Notes: generated from the letters alone by a model not told the origin. A stretch of DNA of 64,000 nucleotides from Geomonas agri (GCF_020179605.1 NZ_JAINZO010000002.1:1674001-1738000), one strand, 5' to 3'. Shown: positions 8,871 through 17,353, counted from the stretch's first letter. Numbers and translations: made by a program.

Positions 8871-9179
8871 CTACTTCTTATGGCACTTGGCGCAGTTGCC
8901 GGCAGGCTTGAAGGCCTTCTTGCCGTTGTGGCACTCGCCGCAGTACTTACCGGCGTTGATGTCGGCCATCTTCATCTGGGCGGAGCCCTTCTTCATCTTG
9001 AAGATCTTGGTGTGGCACTCGTTACATTTGAGCCCCTTGCCGGCATGGTCGTCGCCCTTGAAGGTCACTTTACCCATCGAGGTCGGCCACTCCACGGTCT
9101 TGCCTGCCGAAACCGCCATGGCCTGTGCCGCTGTCATTACTACCACCATTGCCGCCGCTGCTATCGCAATTCTTTTCAT
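8871..9179 (-). CDS. Exported triheme c-type cytochrome (c7-like)
   Basis: The 102-residue precursor has a signal peptide (MKRIAIAAAAMVVV..., likely cleaved after AQAMA near residue 22). The mature part of about 80 residues holds three heme-binding motifs: CNECH, CGECH and CAKCH. Size and Lys-rich composition match small periplasmic triheme cytochromes that shuttle electrons in Geobacteraceae. The spacing differs from classical PpcA-type c7, and it could belong to the related c3/c7 subgroup with repeated HAGK-type segments. AAGGAGT lies before the ATG. Function as a soluble periplasmic electron carrier is inferred from family. Confidence 0.9.
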   Translation of the reverse strand: MKRIAIAAAAMVVVMTAAQAMAVSAGKTVEWPTSMGKVTFKGDDHAGKGLKCNECHTKIFKMKKGSAQMKMADINAGKYCGECHNGKKAFKPAGNCAKCHKK

Positions 9180-9373
9180 AGCTACTCCTTATTCATTAGT
9201 AAAAAAGCCATTACTTTGATAGCACAGCTCCCCCCGATGTCAAGGCACCTCCTCGACCTGATTAGGTAAAACAGGAAAGCCTCTTTCGCATTCAATGACT
9301 TGCAAGTCGCCGCGACTGTAGTTTAATGTGATGGTCGGCTCAACCTCTTATTAAAATATCATCCGGATTCGGC

Positions 9374-10387
9374 ATGGAAGACGATTACAGCGAATACCGC
9401 CAGGTCCTTGCACCGGGCATGCGCATCGAGATCGGCATCCCGCTCTCGGGCGGCGGCGTGTTCCGGGACTGGGGCGTCATCAGCGAGTCGGGCGGAGACC
9501 TGCTGCAGTTGCAGATCTCCCGCGACGTGCTTCCGGCCAACGTCCGGGTGGATGTCGGCTTCATCCTTGATGTCAGCGTCTGGCTTGGCAAGGACAGCTA
9601 TACCTGCAGCGGTATCGTCACCGACCGCCTCGGCGACCGTGTGCTGCAGATACGGCTTTTCGGCCGATTCACCCTGCGCGAACGGCGCCAGTTCTTCCGG
9701 ACCGACATGGCGTTGAGGGTCCGCTACGACATAGTGGACGAGTCGACCCGCAAAGAGGTGGAAAGGGATTGGGAGGTGCGCAAGGAGCGCGAGCAGATGA
9801 AGTTCCAGGGGTATGATGACTTCGTCATCGCCGCCCAGATGGCGCGCTTCAAGCCGGCCAAGGACATCGTCTGGCGGGATCTGCTTCGGGCCCAGCTGAA
9901 CCTGGGCGGAGGCGGGATCTGTCTGCGCATGCCGACCACGGCGCGGCCGGACCAACTGGTGAACATGGAACTGTACCTGCCGCAGGAGCCGCCGCGGCTA
10001 GTGCATGCGGTCGGTCAGGTCGTCCATGTCAAGCCTCCGCTTGTGCAGCGTGACGGCTCCAACCGCTACGACGTCGGCATGGAATTCCTTTTTCTGGACG
10101 AGCGGGACCGCGACCTGATCTTCAAGCAGATCTCCTCGGTCCAGATCGCCCACCTGCGCAAGATCGCCGACAAGCGTGACGAGGACGAGGCTACCGACAC
10201 TCCTCCGGTTGTGCTGTCCCGCAGGCAAAAAGTGGTCAGAGCCCTCTGGACGCTGTTTGCTCTCATCCTGGTGTATGCCCTGGGACGCTACCTCATTTCC
10301 TACAGCAAAGCCCCCCCCGAAAACGAGATCCAGAAAACCTACGAAGAATCAATCCGCAAGTACCGCCACCTGGACAAGCAGCCCTGA
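9374..10387 (+). CDS. YcgR-like PilZ protein with C-terminal membrane helix
   Basis: The 337-residue product starts with a PilZN/YcgR-like beta domain (about 1-110). A PilZ domain follows, beginning RRQFFR near residue 115, with NLGGGG as the second c-di-GMP motif near 178. A charged insertion (about 130-170) splits the PilZ region. Near residues 285-305 a hydrophobic segment (WTLFALILVYALGRYLI) predicts one membrane helix, leaving a short charged tail. A soluble c-di-GMP sensor anchored by its C-terminus is unusual; YcgR itself is soluble. It may act at the membrane, for example on motility or secretion machinery, but no partner is seen. The RBS is weak. Confidence 0.85.
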   Translation: MEDDYSEYRQVLAPGMRIEIGIPLSGGGVFRDWGVISESGGDLLQLQISRDVLPANVRVDVGFILDVSVWLGKDSYTCSGIVTDRLGDRVLQIRLFGRFTLRERRQFFRTDMALRVRYDIVDESTRKEVERDWEVRKEREQMKFQGYDDFVIAAQMARFKPAKDIVWRDLLRAQLNLGGGGICLRMPTTARPDQLVNMELYLPQEPPRLVHAVGQVVHVKPPLVQRDGSNRYDVGMEFLFLDERDRDLIFKQISSVQIAHLRKIADKRDEDEATDTPPVVLSRRQKVVRALWTLFALILVYALGRYLISYSKAPPENEIQKTYEESIRKYRHLDKQP

Positions 10388-10487
10388 CCGGCTGCTATCG
10401 TATTGCCTTGCAGTGCAAACTCTACTATGATGCCCCCTCCGCGGCAGCCGTCTGCCGTCGGCAAGGATTGCATGGCGAGGAGTGCCG

Positions 10488-10961
10488 ATGACCAACATGA
10501 TCAGCGCCGAAGGGCGCAAACGATTGCAGGAACGCTACGATTTTCTCTGGGAGACCGAGAGGCCGCGCATGGTGAAGAACATGGCCGATGCCGCCGCCGA
10601 AGGGGACCGCTCCGAGAATGCGGAATACATCTATTCGAAGAAGAGGCTGCGCGAGATCGACCGGGAACTGAAGCACCTGGGGGACCGGCTCAAGGTGCTC
10701 AAGGTGATCTACCCGCCGCTGAACCCCACCTCGGTCAGCTTCGGCTGCTGGGTCACCTACGAGGACGAGGAGGGGGATGAGCGTTGCTACCAGTTGGTCG
10801 GGCCCGACGAGTTCGACGTGAGCCTGGGCAAGATCAGTGTCGACTCACCGGTGGGCAAGGCGCTGCTCGGCAAGAAGGTCGACGACGAGGTCACGATAAA
10901 GAGGCCGGCCGGCGACCTTACCGTCACCGTGCTCTCCATTACCTCCAAGAAGCCGGAGTAG
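10488..10961 (+). CDS. greB: Transcription elongation factor GreB
   Basis: The 157-residue product has an N-terminal coiled coil whose tip carries GDRSENAEY, the acidic residues that stimulate RNA cleavage by backtracked RNA polymerase. The following YSKKRLREIDREL is typical of GreB rather than GreA. A C-terminal FKBP-like domain (about 80-157) has VSLGKISVDSPVGKALLGK. The ATG at 10488 lies five bases after GGCGAGGAG; a GTG two codons upstream is a weaker alternative. It is monocistronic or loosely grouped with its neighbours. Confidence 0.94.
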   Translation: MTNMISAEGRKRLQERYDFLWETERPRMVKNMADAAAEGDRSENAEYIYSKKRLREIDRELKHLGDRLKVLKVIYPPLNPTSVSFGCWVTYEDEEGDERCYQLVGPDEFDVSLGKISVDSPVGKALLGKKVDDEVTIKRPAGDLTVTVLSITSKKPE

Positions 10962-11075
10962 CCCCAGTCAGAGTCGGGCTCGAAAACCGTTTGACCTTCT
11001 TTGGGGAGCGGTTATAGTGTAGCAGGCCTGTCCCAGAAGCGACCTCCATTGAATGAAGGACCATCCCAAGCATAC

Positions 11076-11762
11076 ATGTCAGACATCAAGATCCTGATAG
11101 TAGTAAAAGATAGTGAAGCAGGTGACGCCTATGCCCACGCCGTAACCGAAATCGGTGTGGCCTGTGACGTCGCGCGGTCGTTTGCGGAAATGTCGCAGAT
11201 GGCGACGGAGAACCGCTACAACGGCTTCCTCGTGGACATCCTGACACTGGTGCGCTGCAGCAAGGAAGAAAAGGTGATCGCCTATGAGTGCATCAACCTT
11301 TTCCCGGTGCTGCGGGTGAAGTGGGAGGCGAGGCAGAAGAAGATAAAGCTGAGCCCGTTGGAGCAGAGTTTCTCCCCCGACACCGACTCCGCACTGCACT
11401 TCTTCATCGAAAAACGCTGCCGGAACTTCCCCGCGCGCTCCCTGCGCCGGTCGCCGCGCCGGCAGATCAACCTGAACCTCTACTACAGCACTGATCCCAC
11501 CTTCCCGGCCGATGCCACTCACAAGTCCTTCACCATCAATCTTGGCAGCCATGGCCTGTTCCTGCATACCATGGAGGACTTCCTGCAAGGGGAAACCCTC
11601 TGGATCCGCTTCCTCGAGTTCACCGACCAGACCCCCATCCGCGCTACCGTGCGTTGGTCCCAGCCCTGGGGAGTAACCCGCTGCATCCCCGGCGCAGGCG
11701 TGATGTTCGAATCCATGACCAAGAAGCAGGAGCAGGAGATCGCCAAGCTGCTGGATCTCTGA
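11076..11762 (+). CDS. PilZ domain protein with degenerate receiver-like N-terminus
   Basis: The 228-residue product begins MSDIKILIVVKDSE and continues like a receiver fold (about 1-110), but the usual acidic pocket and phosphoacceptor are not evident, so it is probably a pseudo-receiver. The C-terminal PilZ domain (about 120-228) has an Arg-rich RRSPRRQ start and NLGSHG, with Gly replacing the usual Ser. It probably binds c-di-GMP or is a divergent PilZ. The RBS before the ATG is poor (AAGGA about 15 bases away). It is one of three PilZ genes within 8 kb. Confidence 0.78.
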   Translation: MSDIKILIVVKDSEAGDAYAHAVTEIGVACDVARSFAEMSQMATENRYNGFLVDILTLVRCSKEEKVIAYECINLFPVLRVKWEARQKKIKLSPLEQSFSPDTDSALHFFIEKRCRNFPARSLRRSPRRQINLNLYYSTDPTFPADATHKSFTINLGSHGLFLHTMEDFLQGETLWIRFLEFTDQTPIRATVRWSQPWGVTRCIPGAGVMFESMTKKQEQEIAKLLDL

Positions 11763-11780
11763 GCCCTCCCAGGAAATCCT

Positions 11781-12539
11781 ATGTGCACGCTGTTACTCGC
11801 CTACCGGGCCCACCCCGAATACCGGCTCGTCATCGCGGCCAACCGTGACGAGTACTACCAGCGTCCGACGCAGCCCGCCCATTTCTGGGAAGACGCCCCA
11901 CACATCTTCGCCGGGCGCGACCTGGTCCACGGCGGCACCTGGCTCGGTGTGACGGTGACCGGCCGGATTGCCGCGCTTACCAACTACCGCGACCCGAATG
12001 ATCCACACCGGCATGGCCCTTCATCACGCGGGCAACTGGTGAGCGGGTTCCTTACGCAGGAGACGGGCGCCGAGCAGTACCTGGCCCGGCTGCGGGAATC
12101 CGGCATCCCCTACGGTGGCTACAACCTCCTGGTCGGTGACAGCGAGCGGCTGTTCTGCTACTCCAACAAGAGCGACCGGGTGTTCCCCATCGAGGCGGGG
12201 ATCCACGGTCTCAGCAACCACCTGCTGGACACCCCCTGGCCCAAGGTGTGCCGCGGCAAGGACGGGCTTGCCCGCATCCTGGCACGGGACGACTTCGACG
12301 TGGAGGAACTGTTTGCGCTCCTGGCCGACGAGACACACCCTCCGGACCAGGAGTTGCCCGATACCGGCGTCGGACTGGAGTTGGAGCGGATGCTCTCTCC
12401 CATCTTCATCAGGAGCGCGCAGTATGGCACCCGCTGTTCCACAGTCTTGCTGGTGGATGAGGCAGGGGAAGCCACCTTCATGGAGCACAGTTTCGAGGGG
12501 GGAGTTGCCACCGAGAGGCAGGCGCACTTCCAGTGGTGA
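11781..12539 (+). CDS. NRDE (TANGO2-like) family protein
   Basis: The 252-residue product begins MCTLLLAYRAHP and has the family signature AANRDEYY near residue 20, then GRDLVHGGTWLGV and ALTNYRDP. Cys2 would become the N-terminal residue after Met removal, which fits a proposed Ntn-hydrolase-like fold. The bacterial function is unknown; the eukaryotic relative TANGO2 has been linked to heme or lipid handling. It starts 19 bases after the PilZ gene and may be co-transcribed with it. Family assignment is firm, function is not. Confidence 0.88.
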   Translation: MCTLLLAYRAHPEYRLVIAANRDEYYQRPTQPAHFWEDAPHIFAGRDLVHGGTWLGVTVTGRIAALTNYRDPNDPHRHGPSSRGQLVSGFLTQETGAEQYLARLRESGIPYGGYNLLVGDSERLFCYSNKSDRVFPIEAGIHGLSNHLLDTPWPKVCRGKDGLARILARDDFDVEELFALLADETHPPDQELPDTGVGLELERMLSPIFIRSAQYGTRCSTVLLVDEAGEATFMEHSFEGGVATERQAHFQW

Positions 12540-12584
12540 CGGGGACGACGTACGCGCCCATCTCCCTCGGCAAAATGGACGAGG

Positions 12585-12626
12585 TGAGGTTTCCCCCCTC
12601 GCCCTCCGGGAGAGGGCCGGGGTGAG
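12585..12626. repeat. CCCTC-CGGGAGAGGG palindromic repeat
   Basis: The gap after the NRDE gene holds a CCCTCTCC-type repeat (TCGCCCTCCGGGAGAGGGCCG and flanks), which belongs to the same broad C/G palindrome group as those at 2.67 and 45.89 kb. It can fold, but the arms are imperfect. Confidence 0.5.
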
Positions 12627-12650
12627 GGCGTCGTTGACTTGGAAAAAGTA

Positions 12651-12686
12651 AAGGGGCGAACCATAGTGGTTCGCCCCTTCTTTTTT
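12651..12686 (+). terminator. Intrinsic terminator after the NRDE gene
   Basis: A 13-base-pair perfect stem (AAGGGGCGAACCA pairing with TGGTTCGCCCCTT) with a three-base loop is followed by TTTTTT. This should stop the plus-strand transcript from the PilZ and NRDE genes before the convergent lipoprotein gene. Confidence 0.88.
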
Positions 12687-12756
12687 GATACCGATGGGTA
12701 CTGCAAGGGCGAATAATCATTCGCCCGAGTCGGCCAGTTGGGTGCATCCGCGTCCC

Positions 12757-12784
12757 CGCCCCCGGAGGGGGGCAGGAAGGGGTT
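12757..12784. repeat. GCCCCCGGAGGGGGGC palindrome
   Basis: A short C/G palindrome sits directly at the 3' end of the minus-strand lipoprotein gene (stop at 12783). It resembles the other C/G palindromes in the window and could stabilise or end that transcript; there is no T run. Confidence 0.45.
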
Positions 12785-13997
12785 ACTGGTACTGGATGTA
12801 CAGCGGTTTCGGGTTCAGCAAGAGCACCTCTTTCGGGGTGAGCAGCGCGTCGCCCTTCTTGGTGTCGTTGTGGTAGAAGAGCTTGAACCCGGTGAACTCG
12901 ACCGGCTCCGCCACGACGTAGTCCTTGTAGGAGTCGCGCTTGAGCCAGGGAGCGCCCCAGCCGTCCATGTTCATCACGATCTGCACCTCGGGGCGCAGCT
13001 GGATGTTCTTCGAGTTGGTCACGCCGTTTCTGGTAAAGCGGTGCACGATGAACACCTTCGGCGGCAGGTTGTACTTCTTCACCAGTTCCTTCAGGTAGTT
13101 CGATGCGTAGTTGATGTCGGCGGCGTCGTAGGTGCCGATCTTGGTGCCCGGCTTCTTGCCGCTCTTGATCAGGTTGAACTCAGGATCGATGCCGAGATGC
13201 ACGTCCGGGTTCTTGAGGATCCACTCGAAGCGCGGCAGCACGTTGCGGATGTTGTCGTGCCCGGTCTGGATGTCGATGAACATGATGGCGTTGATCGACT
13301 TGGCCCAGCTGTACACGTCGTTGATGATCTTGTCGGGCATGACCATGCGGTAGAGACCGGCCTTGCCCGGCTCCCCCTGGGCCACAACCGCGATCAGGTG
13401 CAGCGCCGGTTGCACCGGGTGGGAGGGGTCTGCAGCCTGCCACTTGGCCACTTCCCGCTTAAGGCGCTGCAGCATGTCGTCTTTCTGGTACTCGCCCAAG
13501 GCACCCATCCTCTTGGAGAGGGGGTTGCCGTAGTAGGCGACGATCCGCTTCTGGGGCAGGAGCGAACCCGGGAGCGGCGCGGGAGATTTTACCGGCCAAC
13601 CCTTCTTGGCGGCGAAGTCCGGGTCTTCGCCGGCGCGATAGGTAACCTTGGGAGCGGCTGCCTCTTTACCTTTGGCGCCCTTGCCCTTTCCCTTTCCCTT
13701 TTTGCCGGCGCTAGAGTGTGCGTCGAACTTGGCGGCGCCAGCCGGGGCGGTCGCATCGGTTGCCGGTGTAGCAGGGACCGCCGGGGTGGCCGCCGCCGGG
13801 GTGCCGGTGGCAGGAGCGGTCGCTGCCGGGAGGTTGGTCGCCGGGACGGCCTGCGCCGACGAGGGATGGCCTTGCACGGCTGCGGTGCCAGCCGGGGTGG
13901 CGGAGGCCTTTTTATCCTTGCATCCCATGAGTGCCAGCGGCAGTGCCAGCAGGGCGACCAGCATGAGGGCGTGGTGGTTCGGGTACAGGTGCTTCAC
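12783..13997 (-). CDS. Lipoprotein of unknown function with Ala/Pro/Thr linker
   Basis: The 404-residue product has a lipoprotein signal: a hydrophobic core and LALMGC, with lipidated Cys26. A low-complexity linker rich in Ala, Pro and Thr (about 30-85) is followed by a Gly/Lys run (GKKGKGKGKG). A compact domain of about 270 residues follows, with motifs RIVAYYGNP, HLGIDPEF, IVHRFT and MNMDGWG, and ends IQYQ. The repeated acidic and aromatic motifs look enzyme-like, perhaps a TIM-barrel glycosidase-type fold, but I do not recognise the family with certainty. The GTG at 13997 is chosen because AAGGAGA lies 11 bases upstream. It should be anchored in a membrane facing the periplasm. Confidence 0.75.
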   Translation of the reverse strand: MKHLYPNHHALMLVALLALPLALMGCKDKKASATPAGTAAVQGHPSSAQAVPATNLPAATAPATGTPAAATPAVPATPATDATAPAGAAKFDAHSSAGKKGKGKGKGAKGKEAAAPKVTYRAGEDPDFAAKKGWPVKSPAPLPGSLLPQKRIVAYYGNPLSKRMGALGEYQKDDMLQRLKREVAKWQAADPSHPVQPALHLIAVVAQGEPGKAGLYRMVMPDKIINDVYSWAKSINAIMFIDIQTGHDNIRNVLPRFEWILKNPDVHLGIDPEFNLIKSGKKPGTKIGTYDAADINYASNYLKELVKKYNLPPKVFIVHRFTRNGVTNSKNIQLRPEVQIVMNMDGWGAPWLKRDSYKDYVVAEPVEFTGFKLFYHNDTKKGDALLTPKEVLLLNPKPLYIQYQ

Positions 13998-14333
13998 GTT
14001 GAAGTTCTCCTTGTATGGTGGTGCAGCCTGGACCGGCCTCGACCGTGCGGACATGTCGGTGCGGACGGCGCCTGGCGTGCTTTTATTTCTCGTGATTGTG
14101 CGGAGTCTGGTTTTGGCGGTTACTGGGGGAGATATCGGGGCGGGCTTTAGTGCCGTACACCTGTGACAAAACCGACAAGCTCGTACGTACTTATACCCTT
14201 TTTACATTTACGGTGTCAACAACCAGTGGGCTATTTGCGTGAGAAAAGTTTTATATTGGCGCTTTGTTTGACGGTTTGATCCATTTTTTTTCGATTCTTC
14301 AAAGAATTGTTCCTATTTAGCGGCACTATGGCG
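13998..14333. other. Intergenic region between the divergent lipoprotein and ABC genes
   Basis: This stretch separates two divergent transcription units. It becomes AT-rich from about 14.17 to 14.33 kb, as expected of a promoter region. Apart from the promoter noted at 14334 I see no gene, tRNA or recognisable riboswitch. Confidence 0.6.
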
Positions 14334-14363
14334 TTGACGATAGCTCTTTGCCGGTGGTATGCT
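14334..14363 (+). promoter_or_regulatory. Sigma-70-type promoter for the ABC importer operon
   Basis: TTGACG (14334-14339) and TATGCT (14358-14363) are separated by 18 bases. This predicts a start near 14370 and a leader of about 100 bases. The leader includes a small hairpin, CCGACC/GGTCGG (about 14383-14401), which could be an operator or attenuator element. Confidence 0.6.
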
Positions 14364-14468
14364 CGGCGGTCGAAAATAGGTCCGACCTTTTCACCGGTCG
14401 GCGGCGATAGATTACGGTTTGGCAGTACCAGCAGCAGAAATTCAATTCAATGTAAACCGGAGGTATCT

Positions 14469-15464
14469 GTGCGCAAGAAGATCGGTATTCTGTTGGCTCT
14501 CTCTTTGTCTGTGTTGTCTGCGGCAACCGCTTTCGCAGCGGCTCCCGCCAAGCCGGTAACGATCGGCATCTCCAAGATCGTTTCCCACCCGGCGCTGGAT
14601 GCTGTTGTAAAGGGCATCCAGGATGAACTGAAGGACTCCAAGATCAACGCAACCTTCGACGTGCAGAACGCCAACGGCGACATCAACACCGCGGCGTCCA
14701 TCGCCACCAAGTTCCAGAGCCAGAAAGTCGACCTCGCTGTCGGCGTAGCCACCCCGACGGCTCAGGCGCTGGTGAACACCCTGAAAGGGATCCCGATCGT
14801 CTTCTCCGCCGTTACCGACCCGGTCAAAGCGGGCCTGGTTCCCTCCCTCGCCAAAGGCGGCAAGAACGTCACCGGCGTTTCCGACATGACCCCGGTGAAG
14901 CAGCAGATCGAGATGCTGCTGAAGATCAAGCCGAAAACCAAGCGTATCGGCCACATCTATACCAGCTCCGAGGAGAACGCCGTGGTGCTGGCCGGCATGG
15001 TGAAGCAGGTCTGCAAGGAGAAGCACCTCGAGTTTGTTGAGACCACCGTTACCAAGTCCGCCGAAGTGAAGCAGGCAGCCCAGACCATCGCCAACCGCGT
15101 CGACGCCATCTACATCTCCACCGACAACACCGTTGTCTCCGCCATGAGCGCCGTTGCCGAGGTTGCCGCCAAGGCCAAGATCCCGGTCATGTCCGCAGAC
15201 CCGAGCTCCTCCGAGACCTACGACGTCCTCGCCGCGTGGGGCTTCGACTACTACAAGATGGGCCGCGCTACCGGCAAGATGGTCATCGAGATCCTGAAAG
15301 GGAAGAAGCCGGAGCAGATCCCGACCCGTTTCATGACCAAGGCTAGCGACGTCGACCTGCTCATCAACCTCGACGTGGCCAAGAAGCTCGGCCTGACCGT
15401 CCCGGCCGACATCGTCAAGGCCGCCAAGACCGTCCGTCAGAACGGCAAGCTCACCAAGAAGTAA
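14469..15464 (+). CDS. ABC importer substrate-binding protein (TrpX/COG2984 family)
   Basis: The 331-residue precursor has a signal peptide (VRKKIGILLALSLSVLSAATAFA, cleaved near residue 24). The mature part is a two-lobed binding protein of the DUF534/COG2984 family: IGISKIVSHPALDAV at the start, GVATPTAQAL, then PIVFSAVTDPVKAGLV. Relatives bind tryptophan, tyrosine or other small ligands; the ligand here is not determined. The GTG start has GGAGG five bases upstream. It leads a three-gene set with permease and ATPase genes, but a strong hairpin separates it from them, so the binding protein is probably made in excess. Confidence 0.9.
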   Translation: MRKKIGILLALSLSVLSAATAFAAAPAKPVTIGISKIVSHPALDAVVKGIQDELKDSKINATFDVQNANGDINTAASIATKFQSQKVDLAVGVATPTAQALVNTLKGIPIVFSAVTDPVKAGLVPSLAKGGKNVTGVSDMTPVKQQIEMLLKIKPKTKRIGHIYTSSEENAVVLAGMVKQVCKEKHLEFVETTVTKSAEVKQAAQTIANRVDAIYISTDNTVVSAMSAVAEVAAKAKIPVMSADPSSSETYDVLAAWGFDYYKMGRATGKMVIEILKGKKPEQIPTRFMTKASDVDLLINLDVAKKLGLTVPADIVKAAKTVRQNGKLTKK

Positions 15465-15473
15465 ACAGAACGC

Positions 15474-15528
15474 AAACCCATTGGCCGTCCACCCGCTGAA
15501 GCTGCGGTGGGCGGCCAGTGGGTTTTAA
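15474..15528 (+). terminator. Intra-operon hairpin after the binding-protein gene
   Basis: A long, slightly imperfect stem (AACCCATTGGCCGTCCACCC against its complement ending in GTGGGTT) is followed by TTTT. It lies between the binding-protein and permease genes and may act as a partial terminator or an mRNA stabiliser. Confidence 0.75.
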
Positions 15529-15543
15529 AGCCGAAATTGTATG

Positions 15544-15573
15544 CTTGCCCACCACAGCTTTAGCGAAGGTGGG
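15544..15573. repeat. GCTTGCCCACC-AGCTTTAGCGAA-GGTGGG repeat, copy 1
   Basis: CCCACC (15548-15553) and GGTGGG (15568-15573) enclose ACAGCTTTAGCGAA. The same element recurs at 17405-17454, after the end of this operon. Confidence 0.75.
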
Positions 15574-15596
15574 ACTAAGGTTCTAAGAAGGGTTTT

Positions 15597-16496
15597 ATGA
15601 TCGAAGGTATTTTTGTTGAAGGTTTGATCTATGGCATCATGGTCCTGGGCGTATTCATCTCGTTCAGGATTCTTGATTTTCCGGACCTGACGGTTGACGG
15701 GTCCTTCCCCTTGGGGGCGGCGCTCATGGTGCAGTGCCTCCTCACCGGCATGAACGGTTGGCTCGCGCTCCTCGTCGCCTTCGCGGGCGGCGTCACGGCC
15801 GGCGTGGTCACCGCCCTCATCCACAACCACCTGAGGGTGCCGAACCTCCTGGCCGGTATCCTCACCATGACCATGCTCTACTCGGTCAACATCCGCATCC
15901 TGGGTAACCGCGCCAACGTCCCCATCCTGGATCAGCCGACCATCCTCAAGCAGGTCACCGAGAAGTTCACCGGCGTCATTCCCGACGACTACATCCTGCT
16001 GGTGTTCTTCGTGATCGTCGCCCTGGTGGTAAAGGTGGCTCTTGATCTGTTCTTCCGCACCGACCTCGGCATGACCCTGGGCGCAATGGGGAACAACGAG
16101 CAGATGGTCATCTCGCAGGGGGTGAACCCCAAGACCCTGAAAACCATCGGCGTCGGCCTCTCCAACGGCCTGGTTGCCATCTCCGGCGCCTTCGCTGCGC
16201 AGTACCTCGGTTTCGCAGACGTGGGGCTTGGGCAGGGCATCATCGTTTCCGGCCTCGCTTCCGTCATGATCGGGGAATTCCTGATGCTCAAGAGCAACCG
16301 GATCGGCGTCCTTACCTTCTGCGCCCTCGCCGGTTCCATCTGCTTTTATGCCGTGATGTACGTCGGGCGTTTCTACGGCTACGTGATCCACATGACCCCG
16401 AGCGACCTGAACCTGATCAAGGGGGTGCTGATCATCGTCCTTCTCATCATGACGCAGGCCAAGAAACTGAAGGTCCCGTTTAAGGTGGCAAAATGA
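15597..16496 (+). CDS. ABC importer permease (COG4120)
   Basis: The 299-residue integral membrane protein has about eight hydrophobic segments and resembles branched-chain amino-acid-type permeases. It begins IEGIFVEGLIYGIMVLGVF. The segment DLGMTLGAMGNN followed by GVGLSNGLVAISGAF is the cytoplasmic loop typical of this group. It forms the membrane channel for the ligand delivered by the upstream binding protein. Its TGA stop overlaps the ATG of the ATPase gene (ATGA), which indicates translational coupling. Confidence 0.9.
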   Translation: MIEGIFVEGLIYGIMVLGVFISFRILDFPDLTVDGSFPLGAALMVQCLLTGMNGWLALLVAFAGGVTAGVVTALIHNHLRVPNLLAGILTMTMLYSVNIRILGNRANVPILDQPTILKQVTEKFTGVIPDDYILLVFFVIVALVVKVALDLFFRTDLGMTLGAMGNNEQMVISQGVNPKTLKTIGVGLSNGLVAISGAFAAQYLGFADVGLGQGIIVSGLASVMIGEFLMLKSNRIGVLTFCALAGSICFYAVMYVGRFYGYVIHMTPSDLNLIKGVLIIVLLIMTQAKKLKVPFKVAK

Positions 16497-17290
16497 TAGA
16501 ACTTAAGAACGTTTCCATCGTATTTGGCCAGGGGACCGTCAATGAAAACAAGGCCCTGAACAACATCAACCTCAAGGTGAAGGAAGGCGACTTCATCACC
16601 ATCATCGGCTCCAATGGGGCCGGCAAATCGACCCTGTTCAACACCATCGCCGGGACCTATCTCCCCAGCGAAGGGCAGATCTTCGCCAACGACAAGAACG
16701 TCACCCGCGACCCGGAGTACAAGAGGGCGAAGTACATCGGCAGGATCTTCCAGAACCCGCTGCTGGGCACCGCCGGCAACATGAGCCTGGAAGACAACAT
16801 GACCATCACCCACAAGAAGGGGATGAAGTGGTTGCGTCGCAGTCTGAACAACAAGACCCGCGAGATCTTCCGTCAGGAATTGGTGCAGCTCAGGATGGGG
16901 CTCGAGCACCGCATGAAGGAGAACCTGGTCATGTTCTCCGGCGGACAGCGCCAGGCGCTTACCCTGCTCATGATGGTCCTTTCCAAGCCGTCGCTGATCC
17001 TGCTCGACGAGCACACTGCGGCGCTTGACCCGAAGAACGCCGAGATCGTGCTGGAGCTGACCAACAAGTTCATCAGCGAGTACAAGCTGACCGGCATGAT
17101 GATCACCCACAACATGACTCACGCCATCGAATTCGGCAACCGTCTGCTCATGATGGACGGCGGCGAGATCATCTTCGACATCGAGGGTGAAGCGAAGAAG
17201 GCTCTCACCGTGGAGAAGCTGATCCAGAAGTTCCACGAGTTGCGTCACAAGACCTTCGAGAACGACCGAACGCTGCTCGCCGAAGACTAG
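16493..17290 (+). CDS. ABC importer ATPase (COG1101)
   Basis: The 265-residue nucleotide-binding subunit has Walker A GSNGAGKST (about 39-47), the ABC signature MFSGGQRQAL (about 147), and Walker B LILLDEHTAALDP, with the D-loop and switch His in MMITHNMTHA. It energises import through the adjacent permease. A strong terminator follows 25 bases after the stop, so this gene closes the operon. Confidence 0.93.
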   Translation: MIELKNVSIVFGQGTVNENKALNNINLKVKEGDFITIIGSNGAGKSTLFNTIAGTYLPSEGQIFANDKNVTRDPEYKRAKYIGRIFQNPLLGTAGNMSLEDNMTITHKKGMKWLRRSLNNKTREIFRQELVQLRMGLEHRMKENLVMFSGGQRQALTLLMMVLSKPSLILLDEHTAALDPKNAEIVLELTNKFISEYKLTGMMITHNMTHAIEFGNRLLMMDGGEIIFDIEGEAKKALTVEKLIQKFHELRHKTFENDRTLLAED

Positions 17291-17314
17291 TCGGCGGACA
17301 AGAGAAGAGACACG

Positions 17315-17353
17315 GGAAGGCCCGGCAGAGAATCCTGCCGGGCCTTCCTTTTT
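17315..17353 (+). terminator. Intrinsic terminator of the ABC operon
   Basis: A perfect 14-base-pair stem (GGAAGGCCCGGCAG with CTGCCGGGCCTTCC), loop AGAATC, then TTTTT. Confidence 0.95.
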
